Shown here: in pieces, positions 13,852 through 21,791 of the stretch | How the letters are laid out: each line of letters begins with the position of its first letter | Position numbering within the stretch: the first letter of the stretch is position 1 | Source: CAYRZL01 sp964428795 | GTDB taxonomy: Bacteria > Bacillota > Clostridia > Lachnospirales > Lachnospiraceae | NCBI GenBank assembly: GCA_964428795.1 | Contig: CAYRZL010000044.1 | Location: forward strand, 1 to 21,800 | Reading direction: 5' to 3' | Length of the DNA stretch: 21,800 nucleotides | The notes under the pieces: generated by a model | Database searches by the model: none | Seen by the model: only the letters and a program-made list of their open reading frames with translations | Told to the model about the DNA's origin: nothing | Translations under genes and position numbers: made by a program

Positions 13852-15234
13852 TCATTTATCCACAATATTGTTGATCCAGACACCCTTCTTTAATAGTATA
13901 AATCCAATGATACATTTTATAATTTCCGAATAATTCACAAGGAAGAAAATCGTTACAATATTCAATCCCGTAAATTTACAAAGTACATATGCAAGCGTTA
14001 CCTCCACCGCCCACAAAAACCCGCTGTCAAACAAGAACGTGATCAGCGTCTTTCCACCGGATCTTAATGTAAAATAGATGGAGTTCATCAATGCAAATAT
14101 CGGCAGCGCCAGACCTGCGACCACCATAAAGGAGGATGCCAGTTCCCGCACATTATCTGTAGTATTATAAAAATTCGGAATCACCCGGCTTAAGGCAATG
14201 ACGCCGATGGCAGTGAATACAACAAGTATTTCCGTAAATACGATCAGCTTGCGGTCATCCTCCACTGCCTCTTTCATCTGTCCTGCACCCAGTCTTTGTC
14301 CTATGATAATTCCAATCGCGCTTCCCATCGCAAGAAATACGACATTAAACAAATTCTGCATAGTATTTGATATATTCAGCCCTGCGATAACCGCCAGTCC
14401 TCTCTGGGAATATATCTGTGTTAAAAAAGCCATACCAAATCCCCACAGACCTTCGTTTATGGTAAGAGGGATTCCTTTTCTCAGCATATGAAATGCCAGA
14501 TCCCGTGGCAGCTTCCAACCCCGGTACAGCCCCACCATGAACGAAAATTTTGCCCTTTTCATATAAGTCAGAAGCACAATAACCACAAATTCCGCAAACC
14601 GGGCAATGACAGTGGCTATGGCGGCACCTCTTACCCCAAGCTCCGGGAATCCCAGTTTGCCAAAAATCATACCATAATCAAGCACCAGATTCACACCTAC
14701 CGCAATCATTCCCGCAATCATCGGCAGAACCGTCTCTCCTGATTCACGCAGCGTACTGGAATAGAGCTGGCTGAAGAAAAATCCGATCAGCCCCACCATC
14801 ATAATATGTAAATACTGCTTTCCGTACACCAAAGTAAGTTCCAGATCTCCATCGTTTCCGCCGGAATGCAGATAAAATGAGATCAACTGTTCGCCGCCAA
14901 TCACCATAATCAGAATTGCCGCCAGTGTGATCACGCCGCAGAGAATACATTTGAACTGAAACGTATGTTTTACGCCCTCATAATCTTTTTTTCCAAAAAA
15001 CTGCGCACCAAAAATTCCTGCACCGGACACGCCGCCAAAAATACACAGATTATAAACAAATATCAACTGATTTGCAATCGCAACACCGGACATTTGTTCC
15101 GTACCGATCTGACCAACCATCAGATTATCAAGCAGACTGACAAAATTAGTGATCCCGTTCTGCGCCATGATCGGCAACGCAATCAACAATACCATCTTAT
15201 AAAATGCTTTGTCTCCAAAATACCTCTTCCACAT
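13852..15234 (-). CDS. MATE-family efflux transporter
   Basis: A 460-residue integral membrane protein with about twelve hydrophobic segments, the normal MATE size. The N-terminus has LIALPIMAQNGITNFVSLLDNLMVGQIGTE, the classic first helix and loop of the DinF/NorM superfamily. The pattern recurs in the second half (GIPLTINEGLWGFGMAFLTQIYSQRG). MATE proteins export cationic drugs or metabolites in exchange for H+ or Na+; the Rnf pump encoded nearby could supply such a gradient. The gene stands alone between two terminators. No clear promoter is seen in the 142 bp upstream, where AGAGG lies nine bases before the ATG. Its substrate cannot be told from sequence. Confidence 0.92.
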   Translation of the reverse strand: MWKRYFGDKAFYKMVLLIALPIMAQNGITNFVSLLDNLMVGQIGTEQMSGVAIANQLIFVYNLCIFGGVSGAGIFGAQFFGKKDYEGVKHTFQFKCILCGVITLAAILIMVIGGEQLISFYLHSGGNDGDLELTLVYGKQYLHIMMVGLIGFFFSQLYSSTLRESGETVLPMIAGMIAVGVNLVLDYGMIFGKLGFPELGVRGAAIATVIARFAEFVVIVLLTYMKRAKFSFMVGLYRGWKLPRDLAFHMLRKGIPLTINEGLWGFGMAFLTQIYSQRGLAVIAGLNISNTMQNLFNVVFLAMGSAIGIIIGQRLGAGQMKEAVEDDRKLIVFTEILVVFTAIGVIALSRVIPNFYNTTDNVRELASSFMVVAGLALPIFALMNSIYFTLRSGGKTLITFLFDSGFLWAVEVTLAYVLCKFTGLNIVTIFFLVNYSEIIKCIIGFILLKKGVWINNIVDK

Positions 15235-15281
15235 ATTCCCTAACCTCTTATGTCATTCAATATTTCATCAATAAATATATC

Positions 15282-15324
15282 AAAAATGGAATGTTAAATC
15301 ATGCCAGATGATTTTAACATTCCA
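15282..15324 (-). terminator. Intrinsic terminator after the Uma2-like gene
   Basis: On the minus strand TGGAATGTTAAAATCAT and its near-perfect complement ATGATTTAACATTCCA (one bulged base) form a stem of about 16 bp, followed by TTTTT. The rest of 15235-15377 is AT-rich, with no other recognisable element. Confidence 0.8.
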
Positions 15325-15377
15325 CATCTAATTATTCAAGTATATTACAACATCTTACACGTCTCTTCATTTTTCTA

Positions 15378-16199
15378 TTATATCAATTTTTTTATGTCCG
15401 AAAAATCAATCTTTAAATCCCCCTCATATATCCCAACTGGAATTTTATCCTCAAACCCATAAATAGCCGGATACAGCTCACTGGCAAAATCATAAACAAG
15501 AACCCTCTGCTGCTCTGCATCCACAATCCAATATTCCTTCACACCGGCATAGACATACTTCTGCAGTTTTTTGGTCATATCTTTTTTTCTGGTAGATTTT
15601 GATAATACCTCAACCACCAGATCCGGTGCACCAAAAATGACATGTTCCAGAACCTTTTTCGGATCACAAACCACCATCATATCTGGCTGTACCATCGTAT
15701 AGATATCCTGATCCAGTTGTACATCGACCGGTGCGACAAAGGCTCTGCAGGTTCCTTCCTTTTCTTTGATATAATTCCGAAATTCCGCAAATATCTCTGA
15801 CACAATGATTTGGTGAAATGTAGACGGAACTGCCAGATTATAAAACTGACCATCGATCAGCTCCACCCTCTTTTCCGCCGGAAGTGCATAATAGTCTTTT
15901 ATCGTTGATTTTCCATACGCAAATGCCTCTTCCCTGACCTTTTGTATCACTGCACCCTCGTATGTAACCGCTTCGTTTACCATGCGGTCCTCATAATAAT
16001 TATGGCTGTCATCCATCCGTCTGCCCCAGTCCGGTTCAAGCACCCGTTCCAATGCTTCTAATGTCTTTCGCTGAGGATGCTTTGTGCTTCCGCCAAAAAT
16101 CTTACGAATGGTTCCAAGAGGAACTCCGGATAACTCGGAAAGCTTTTCATAGGAATAATGCTTTTGTTCCCTTATAACTTTCATTTTTTCAATATCCAT
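15378..16199 (-). CDS. Uma2-family (DUF820) nuclease-like protein with N-terminal HTH
   Basis: A 273-residue protein. Residues 1-50 look like an XRE-type helix-turn-helix (MKVIREQKHYSYEKLSELSG, then VPLGTIRKIF). About 95-270 is a Uma2 domain of the PD-(D/E)xK nuclease superfamily, with QPDMMVVC, DLVVEVLSKSTRKKD and the conserved GVKEYWIVD segment giving the expected D, E and K residues. Uma2 proteins are common and often multicopy; their function is unproven, though nuclease folds are predicted. I chose the ATG at 16199 because AGGAGG is 6 nt upstream; the ATG at 16205 directly abuts it. The gene has its own promoter, a long repeat-filled leader and a terminator, so it is a one-gene unit. The HTH might bind its own upstream repeats; that is a guess. 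Confidence 0.85.
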   Translation of the reverse strand: MDIEKMKVIREQKHYSYEKLSELSGVPLGTIRKIFGGSTKHPQRKTLEALERVLEPDWGRRMDDSHNYYEDRMVNEAVTYEGAVIQKVREEAFAYGKSTIKDYYALPAEKRVELIDGQFYNLAVPSTFHQIIVSEIFAEFRNYIKEKEGTCRAFVAPVDVQLDQDIYTMVQPDMMVVCDPKKVLEHVIFGAPDLVVEVLSKSTRKKDMTKKLQKYVYAGVKEYWIVDAEQQRVLVYDFASELYPAIYGFEDKIPVGIYEGDLKIDFSDIKKLI

Positions 16200-16218
16200 A
16201 TTCATCCTCCTTTTTCAC

Positions 16219-16390
16219 ATTTTCGTTGCCATGCATGCGAAAAAAGCTCCGATGGGTTTTTTTCGTTGCCATGCATGCGAAAAAAAGCTCCGATGGTTTT
16301 TTTTCGTTGCCATGCATGCGAAAAAAAGCTCCGATGGGTTTTTTTCGTTGCCATGCATGCGAAAAAAAGCTCCGGTGGAGGTTTTTTTCG
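16219..16390 (-). repeat. Four tandem ~41-bp hairpin repeats upstream of the Uma2 gene
   Basis: Units begin at 16221, 16261, 16302 and 16343 with TTTCGTTGCCATGCATGCGA on the plus strand and continue GCTCCGATGGG. A fifth, truncated start lies at 16382-16390. Each unit has a 9-bp inverted repeat (TTTTTTTCG/CGAAAAAAA) around a 12-nt loop containing ATGCAT. The period is not a multiple of three, so frames through it are not coding. This and the flanking promoter and terminator fill the gap between the Uma2 and rnfB genes. Confidence 0.9.
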
Positions 16391-16399
16391 TATATCCAT

Positions 16400-16428
16400 A
16401 TTATACTAAAATTCAAAAATAATGGCAA
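16400..16428 (-). promoter_or_regulatory. Promoter of the Uma2-like gene
   Basis: TTGCCA (16423-16428), a 17-nt spacer and TATAAT (16400-16405) on the minus strand. Transcription would start near 16393, so the whole repeat block lies in a leader of about 190 nt. Confidence 0.7.
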
Positions 16429-16483
16429 GATATTATTATATTTATATCCAAATATGATAGAGAAAACCAGATAAATAAATGCT

Positions 16484-16526
16484 GAAAAGCACAGGTAATT
16501 CTCCTTAAAGAATCCCTGTGCTTTTC
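16484..16526. terminator. Terminator after rnfB
   Basis: GAAAAGCACAGG (16484-16495) and CCTGTGCTTTTC (16515-16526) form a perfect 12-bp stem with a 19-nt loop. On the minus strand only TTTTC follows the GC-rich part. On the plus strand the T-run is longer, so it may work in both directions. It lies 22 bp past the rnfB stop codon. Confidence 0.7.
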
Positions 16527-16547
16527 TTTTTTTGCCACAATATAATA

Positions 16548-17348
16548 TTATTGATTCAGAACCGTGATAATCTTCTTCGGACACTTCTCAGCACAAGCAC
16601 CGCATCCGGTACATTTTGTCTGATCAATATGTGCGATATTGTTCTCTACGGTAATAGCCTCAGCCTCGCAGACTCTTGCACACATTCTACATCCGATACA
16701 GCCCACCTTGCAGGCTTTCATAACAATCTTACCCATATCCTTAGAGCTGCAGTTTACAACTACTTTCGCTTCATAAGGAATCAGCTCGATCAGATCCTTC
16801 GGGCAGGCAGTGATACACTTGCTGCATGCCTTACAGTTCTCTTTATCAACCACTGCGATACCATCCTGAACATGGATCGCATCAAACGGACAAGCCTTTG
16901 CACAGCTTCCAAATCCAAGACATCCATAATTACAGGATTTCGGACCGCCATTGGATACAAACGGCATCATAGAACAATCCTGAATACCATAGTAATTATA
17001 ATCTTTGGATGCTTTCTCGCAGTCACCGATACATTTTACATGAGCAACCATACGGACTGCTTCACCAGCCTCTACACCCATGATCTCACCGATCAGAGCA
17101 GCCACCGGAGCACCGCCAACCGGGCAGGCAGAAATCTCTGCTTCGCCTTTTACAATGGCAGCAGCCAGACCGGAACAACCGGCATAACCGCATCCGCCGC
17201 AGTTATTACCCGGAAGAACGCCAAGAATGCCCTCTTCTCTCGGATCAACTTCTACTTTCAATTTTTCACCGGCAATACCAAGGATAATACCGATGACAAG
17301 ACCAACGCCACCTACCATTACGGCGGCAAGAATTATTACTGTATTCAT
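16548..17348 (-). CDS. rnfB: Rnf complex subunit RnfB, ferredoxin-accepting
   Basis: A 266-residue iron-sulfur subunit anchored by one N-terminal helix (about 5-25). The first [4Fe-4S] site is C50, C53, C58 and C75 (NNCGGCGYAGC...ACPVGG). Four more Cys quartets follow: 139/143/149/153, 172/175/178/182, 217/220/223/227 and 246/249/252/256. This resembles the multi-cluster RnfB of acetogens, longer than the proteobacterial form. It takes electrons from reduced ferredoxin and passes them into the membrane part of the pump. It is the last gene of the operon, with AGGAGG nine bases before the ATG. Confidence 0.95.
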   Translation of the reverse strand: MNTVIILAAVMVGGVGLVIGIILGIAGEKLKVEVDPREEGILGVLPGNNCGGCGYAGCSGLAAAIVKGEAEISACPVGGAPVAALIGEIMGVEAGEAVRMVAHVKCIGDCEKASKDYNYYGIQDCSMMPFVSNGGPKSCNYGCLGFGSCAKACPFDAIHVQDGIAVVDKENCKACSKCITACPKDLIELIPYEAKVVVNCSSKDMGKIVMKACKVGCIGCRMCARVCEAEAITVENNIAHIDQTKCTGCGACAEKCPKKIITVLNQ

Positions 17349-17362
17349 ATCTGCACGCCTCC

Positions 17363-17941
17363 TTAAATAACTCCGGAAAATCCGAAGAATGCGATGGCCA
17401 TAAGTCCGGAAGTAACAAGCACGATAGCGGAACCTTTAAAAGGAACCGGAATATCATTGTATTCAATCTTCTCACGAATACCAGCCATAATAACAATAGC
17501 GATGGTGAAACCAACTGCGGTTGCAATACCGTTTACAACACTTGTTCCAATTCCATAGCCCTTCTGAACGTTTGTCAGAGCCACACCCAGAACTGCACAG
17601 TTTGTTGTGATCAGTGGAAGGAATACACCCAATGCATTGTACAGAGGGGGCATCGCCTTACGCAAAAACATCTCCACAAACTGAACCAGAGCTGCAATAA
17701 CCAGAATAAATACGATAGTCTGTAAAAATTCCAGTCCCAGAGGAATCAGTAAAAACTTATACAGCACACTGGAAACCAGTGATGCAATGGTAATAACAAA
17801 AATAACTGCAGCACCCATACCGGCTGCGGTGTCTGTTTTCTTGGATACACCGAGGAACGGACACAAGCCAAGGAACTGGCTCAAGACTACGTTATTTACA
17901 ATGGCAGATCCGATTGCAATCAAAATCAATTCTTTCATCAT
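17363..17941 (-). CDS. rnfA: Rnf complex membrane subunit RnfA
   Basis: A 192-residue protein with about six transmembrane helices. The cluster ligands C27 (LGLCPFLG) and C115 (TTNCAVLG) occur in the two inverted halves. In Rnf/Nqr structures these pair with the matching cysteines of RnfE to hold an intramembrane [2Fe-2S] cluster. The gene begins ATGATG behind GGAGGG, so either codon could start it, and ends 14 bp before rnfB. Length and motifs are normal for the family. Confidence 0.95.
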   Translation of the reverse strand: MMKELILIAIGSAIVNNVVLSQFLGLCPFLGVSKKTDTAAGMGAAVIFVITIASLVSSVLYKFLLIPLGLEFLQTIVFILVIAALVQFVEMFLRKAMPPLYNALGVFLPLITTNCAVLGVALTNVQKGYGIGTSVVNGIATAVGFTIAIVIMAGIREKIEYNDIPVPFKGSAIVLVTSGLMAIAFFGFSGVI

Positions 17942-17952
17942 GAACCCTCCTT

Positions 17953-18699
17953 CTACTCATTTTCTTTCTTTTCTTCTACTGTGCCGGCTGTAAAAATATG
18001 ACCGGTACATGTACCATTACCGCAGGCAGAACAATCACCGGAGAGACAGCCTGAAGCCGCCGGCATTGGTTTGCCCTTCTTCTCTGCTTTTGCACGGAGA
18101 ACATTCATAATTGCTACGAGCATAGCAAGTACGAAGAAAGCTCCCGGCGCCAACACGAAGATAGTGATCGGTGTGAATCCCATTTTTCCGGTGGAAGCAT
18201 CTGCCAGAGGTAAAATCTGGAATCCAAAAATCTGTCCGGCACCAAGAATCTCACGAACAATACCGATACAGGTAAGTCCGAAGGTAAATCCGATACCCAT
18301 ACCAATACCGTCAAAAATAGATGGCAGAATCGGATTTTTGGAAGCATAGCTCTCGGCACGGCCAAGAATAATACAGTTTACAACGATCAATGGGATGTAA
18401 ATACCCAGTGATGCGTAAAGGCTCGGTACAAACCCTTGCAGCAAAAGCTGAACGATCGTAACCAGAGAAGCAACTACTACGATAAATGCCGGAACTCGTA
18501 CTTTGTCCGGAATGATTTTACGCAGCAAAGAAATCAACAAGTTTGAAAATACCAGAACCAGTGTCGTGGAGAGACCCATACCGGCACCGTTCATAGCAGA
18601 TGTTGTTACCGCCAGTGTCGGACACATACCCAGCATCAGGACAAAGGTTGGATTTTCTTTAATAATACCGTTGTATACACGTTCTACACACTTATTCAA
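17953..18699 (-). CDS. rnfE: Rnf complex membrane subunit RnfE with Cys-rich tail
   Basis: A 248-residue polytopic membrane subunit paralogous to RnfA. The cluster ligands are C26 (LGMCPTLA) and C109 (VVNCIILGRAE). After the last helix (to about 200) and a basic stretch (RAKAEKKGK), a C-terminal tail carries four cysteines, C218, C223, C226 and C231 (CLSGDCSACGNGTC), then an acidic end. The tail is not part of the core fold; similar tails occur in other clostridial RnfE proteins as far as I recall. It may bind metal or a cluster on the cytoplasmic side. The start overlaps the rnfG stop by 8 bp. Confidence 0.94.
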   Translation of the reverse strand: MNKCVERVYNGIIKENPTFVLMLGMCPTLAVTTSAMNGAGMGLSTTLVLVFSNLLISLLRKIIPDKVRVPAFIVVVASLVTIVQLLLQGFVPSLYASLGIYIPLIVVNCIILGRAESYASKNPILPSIFDGIGMGIGFTFGLTCIGIVREILGAGQIFGFQILPLADASTGKMGFTPITIFVLAPGAFFVLAMLVAIMNVLRAKAEKKGKPMPAASGCLSGDCSACGNGTCTGHIFTAGTVEEKKENE

Positions 18700-19324
18700 C
18701 TACAACCCCTCCTGTCTCTTCCATAATAGATTTTACATAGGTCATTCCACCGTTTACGCCATAAGTAACTGCTTTGGAAGTAATAGTTGCACCGCTGATG
18801 GCATCAATCTCTGCGTCTGATGTTGAACCGGATTTTGTAACCTCAAAAGCGTCTACCTGTTTTCCGTTAAACTGGGAGCTGAACGCTTCCTCTTTTGCCT
18901 TCATACCAAGACCTGCAGTCTCACTGATGGTAGTAATGGAATAACCATTTACGATCATATCTGTCGTAATACCTACGGAGAATACAATATCTCCGCCATA
19001 TCCTGCATGTGAAGTAACAGTAACTACATAGCCAAGCAGATTACCGGAACCGTCCAATGCCTGCACACAGTTGTTGATGTCTCCATCCACATATCCGCTG
19101 TCCACAACAGCCTGAAGGGCAGCACTGTTATCAAAGCTCTCCGGGAAATCCTCAAACTCTGCTGCATCTGCAAATACAGCACGATAAGCATCCTGGGTTG
19201 CCTGAGCCTCTGCCTGAGCAATGGGTTCCAGTGTGATCTTATAAACAAAACCAAGACCAACACCTGCAATCAGTGTGATGATCGTCAGGATGATCGTATC
19301 TTTGATAATTTTCTTTACATCCAT
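18692..19324 (-). CDS. rnfG: Rnf complex flavoprotein subunit RnfG
   Basis: A 210-residue subunit with one N-terminal membrane helix (about 9-30) and an extracytoplasmic FMN-binding domain. The flavinylation motif DAISGAT ends at T180, the residue to which an ApbE-type transferase would attach FMN covalently. No apbE gene is in the window. It relays electrons between RnfE/A and RnfD. Its start overlaps the rnfD stop (TAATG) and its end overlaps rnfE, showing tight coupling. Confidence 0.95.
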   Translation of the reverse strand: MDVKKIIKDTIILTIITLIAGVGLGFVYKITLEPIAQAEAQATQDAYRAVFADAAEFEDFPESFDNSAALQAVVDSGYVDGDINNCVQALDGSGNLLGYVVTVTSHAGYGGDIVFSVGITTDMIVNGYSITTISETAGLGMKAKEEAFSSQFNGKQVDAFEVTKSGSTSDAEIDAISGATITSKAVTYGVNGGMTYVKSIMEETGGVVVE

Positions 19325-20295
19325 TATTTTTCCCCTCCTTTACCAAATGGTTTCGGAACGGTAATTTTCTCGATGAGCGGTACTAACAGGTTCGCAAAGA
19401 TAATGGAATAAGAACATCCCTCTGCGGAAGCACCGAACATACGGAAAATACCAAGGAGAATACCGCACAGGATACCGTAAATAATACGTCCTCTCGGTGT
19501 GATCGGTGATGTAACATAATCCGTTGCCATGAAGAAGGCGCCAAGGATCAGACCGCCGCCGCACACTTCTGCAACTACAAAATCACCCAAATCCCCGGTT
19601 GTCAGATGTCCGCCGAATAAAATAATAAAAATAACAAATGCTACAATATACGCACCCGGGATTCTCAGATCAATTACGCCCATGGCAATCAAAAAGATCG
19701 CACCAATGAGCAGACAGATCACAGAAGTCTCACCGATCGTACCTGCACAGTTACCTGTAAACAGATCCATCAGATTGTATCCTGCCTCATTCAGTGCGGT
19801 AAGACCACCGTTTTTTACCAACTGCAAAGGAGTTGCTCCTGCTACACCATCATATACATTTTTGTAAGCAAAGCTGGTCATCGGACCTGTAAAGGAGATC
19901 AACAGAAAACATCTCGCACCCAAAGCCGGGTTCATGAAGTTCTGTCCAAGACCGCCAAACAACATTTTTACTACTACGATAGCAAATACACCGCCGAGAA
20001 CTGCCATCCACCACGGAAGTGTATGAGGCAGGTTCAATGCAAGCAATAAACCTGTAACCACACTACTCAGGTCAGCAACTGTACTCTTTTTATGTACGAT
20101 TTTCTCATAAACCCACTCAGACGCCATACAGCTTGCGATAGATACCACTACCAGAAGCAGTGCGCGGGGTCCGAAATTGATGATACCAAATACGGTCGCC
20201 GGAAGAAGTGCGATGATGACACACAGCATGATCTTCTGGGTATCGACTTTGGCTCTTATATGCGGTGATGAAGCTACATTTAATAACCCACTCAC
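19324..20295 (-). CDS. rnfD: Rnf complex membrane flavoprotein subunit RnfD
   Basis: A 323-residue membrane protein of the NqrB/RnfD family with about eight to ten hydrophobic segments. The covalent FMN motif DGVAGAT ends at T155, and NPALGARCF at 122-130 is typical of the family. RnfD probably takes part in ion translocation linked to flavin redox change. The start codon is GTG at 20295, 6 nt after an AGAGGTGG ribosome binding site; no better ATG exists nearby. The 35-bp gap to rnfC contains the direct repeat AAGAATCTT twice. Confidence 0.95.
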   Translation of the reverse strand: MSGLLNVASSPHIRAKVDTQKIMLCVIIALLPATVFGIINFGPRALLLVVVSIASCMASEWVYEKIVHKKSTVADLSSVVTGLLLALNLPHTLPWWMAVLGGVFAIVVVKMLFGGLGQNFMNPALGARCFLLISFTGPMTSFAYKNVYDGVAGATPLQLVKNGGLTALNEAGYNLMDLFTGNCAGTIGETSVICLLIGAIFLIAMGVIDLRIPGAYIVAFVIFIILFGGHLTTGDLGDFVVAEVCGGGLILGAFFMATDYVTSPITPRGRIIYGILCGILLGIFRMFGASAEGCSYSIIFANLLVPLIEKITVPKPFGKGGEK

Positions 20296-20330
20296 AATAA
20301 TCCACCTCTTTCTAAAGATTCTTAAGATTC

Positions 20331-21650
20331 TTATTTTTTACGTCTGTTCGCAATAATCGTTTTCTTCATAGATTTAATTGACTGTGCCAGATGACGCCTT
20401 GCCGGACATGTGTAGCTGCAGCTTCCACATTCCACGCATTCCATTCCGTACCACTTCTCAAATGCTTCCGGAAGGTTATTCTCTGAAAAATCAGCCAGTT
20501 TTGAAGGAACAATACGAGATGGACATGCCTCTACGCAGCGTCCGCAGTTGATACATGCGGTCGTTTCGTATTTTGCTACCTCATCTTCTGTCAGACAAAG
20601 AAGAGCGGATGTCGTCTTTGTCGTAGGAATATCCATGCTGAACAATGCAAATCCCATCATCGGACCGCCGGAAATGATCTTCTGCGGCTCTGTCTTAAAT
20701 CCGCCTGCCGCCTCAACCAGTTCCGCATAATTTGTTCCGATGCAGATGTTAAAGTTCGCCGGCTCATTTACTGCCTGACCTGTGATCGTAACGATACGAT
20801 GCATCAACGGACGTCCCAGTTTTACCGCACGGTAAATGGAACAGATCGTATCCACGTTGTCAACGATACATCCTGCATCTGCCGGAAGCATCGTGGAATT
20901 GATTGCACGTTTCGTTGTTGCATAGATCAACTGACGCTCAGAACCCTGCGGATATTTTGTCTTTAATGCCATAACTTCCATACGAGGCTCATTCTTGCAA
21001 AGCTCCGTCAGTTTTGCAATACAATCCGGTTTATTATCCTCGATACCGAAGATACCCTTTGCCCCGTCAAACAGAGAAAGAATGATACGCATACCTTCGA
21101 TCAGTGTCTCCGGCTCCTCTATCATTCTTCTGTAATCACTTGTCAGATACGGTTCACACTCTGCACAGTTTGCGATTACATACTCGATTTTCTCCGGCTC
21201 CTTCGGAGAAAGCTTTACATGGGTCGGGAATCCCGCACCACCCATACCGACAACGCCAGCCTCTTTGATACGGCCTATGATCTCCTCTTTGGACAGAGTG
21301 CTTACGTCATCAACTGGTGTATACTCTACTTCATTGAACTGACCATCGTTCTCGATGATGATAGAGTTTACCATATCACCTACCACTACACGCCGCGGTT
21401 CAATGGCTTTTACCGTACCGGAAACAGAAGAATAGATCGGCGCAGACACAAATCCGCCCGCCTCTGCGATCTTCTGTCCCTTCAGGACAGCATCACCTTT
21501 TGCAACGACTGGGATTGCCGGTGCACCGATATGCTGCGATAACGGATAGACCATATCTCCCTTCGGCAGGTATTCACGTATTGGCTTATCTTTTGACAAA
21601 TCCTTCCCGTCATAGGGATGGACGCCGCCTTTGAAAGTAAATAAACCCAT
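20331..21650 (-). CDS. rnfC: Rnf complex NAD-binding subunit RnfC
   Basis: A 439-residue peripheral subunit that exchanges electrons with NAD(H). It has an N-terminal barrel-sandwich region (about 30-100), a flavin/NADH-binding motif GMGGAGFPTHVK at 135-146 and two [4Fe-4S] sites near the end: C366, C369, C372, C376 and C405, C408, C411, C415. The length matches the clostridial form and lacks the long C-terminal repeats of proteobacterial RnfC. It is the first gene of the operon, with GAGGGG eight bases before the ATG. Together the six subunits couple ferredoxin oxidation by NAD+ to H+ or Na+ export; which ion cannot be read from sequence by eye. Confidence 0.95.
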   Translation of the reverse strand: MGLFTFKGGVHPYDGKDLSKDKPIREYLPKGDMVYPLSQHIGAPAIPVVAKGDAVLKGQKIAEAGGFVSAPIYSSVSGTVKAIEPRRVVVGDMVNSIIIENDGQFNEVEYTPVDDVSTLSKEEIIGRIKEAGVVGMGGAGFPTHVKLSPKEPEKIEYVIANCAECEPYLTSDYRRMIEEPETLIEGMRIILSLFDGAKGIFGIEDNKPDCIAKLTELCKNEPRMEVMALKTKYPQGSERQLIYATTKRAINSTMLPADAGCIVDNVDTICSIYRAVKLGRPLMHRIVTITGQAVNEPANFNICIGTNYAELVEAAGGFKTEPQKIISGGPMMGFALFSMDIPTTKTTSALLCLTEDEVAKYETTACINCGRCVEACPSRIVPSKLADFSENNLPEAFEKWYGMECVECGSCSYTCPARRHLAQSIKSMKKTIIANRRKK

Positions 21651-21719
21651 TTTTCGTGCCCCTCTTTCTCTTTTTTGTTTACATGGTTTTCTTTGAAATC
21701 CACAAAAATAATCTAGTAT

Positions 21720-21748
21720 ATTATATCACTACTCTGTTAAAAGATAAA
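21720..21748 (-). promoter_or_regulatory. Promoter of the rnf operon
   Basis: A perfect extended -10, TGATATAAT (21720-21728 on the minus strand), is 17 nt from a weak -35 TTTATC (21743-21748). The leader to the rnfC ATG is about 65 nt. Confidence 0.65.
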
Positions 21749-21751
21749 CAA
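21734..21751 (-). promoter_or_regulatory. Rex-like operator over the rnf -35
   Basis: The minus strand reads TTGTTTATCTTTTAACAG, which matches 12 of the 14 defined bases of the clostridial Rex consensus TTGTTAANNNNTTAACAA. It covers the -35 hexamer, where a repressor would block transcription. Rex senses the NADH/NAD+ ratio, fitting an operon whose product reduces NAD+. Confidence 0.5.
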
Positions 21752-21791
21752 GAAATTTATTTTTTGTTTAGAGTTTTTTTATGATTTTATG

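Noticed and set aside
13635..13883. 82-codon minus-strand frame after the MATE gene
   Set aside because: It runs through the MATE terminator and the decayed repeat units, begins inside the MATE gene and has no ribosome binding site.
16219..16390. CRISPR array
   Set aside because: Units are contiguous with no unique spacers, and no cas genes are present.
16189..16584. 131-codon minus-strand frame with repeated RMHGNEKK-like peptides
   Set aside because: It is a translation of the 41-bp non-coding repeats, overlaps the Uma2 start and rnfB end, and the period breaks the frame between units.
16518..17366. 282-codon plus-strand frame opposite rnfB
   Set aside because: It is antisense to a clearly conserved Fe-S protein, whose codon pattern explains it. 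The same holds for the long plus-strand frames at 3482-4156 and 4350-5027.
21745..21770. TAAACAA-N12-TTGTTTA inverted repeat as a Rex site
   Set aside because: The arm order is opposite to a Rex box; the overlapping site at 21734-21751 is the better match.
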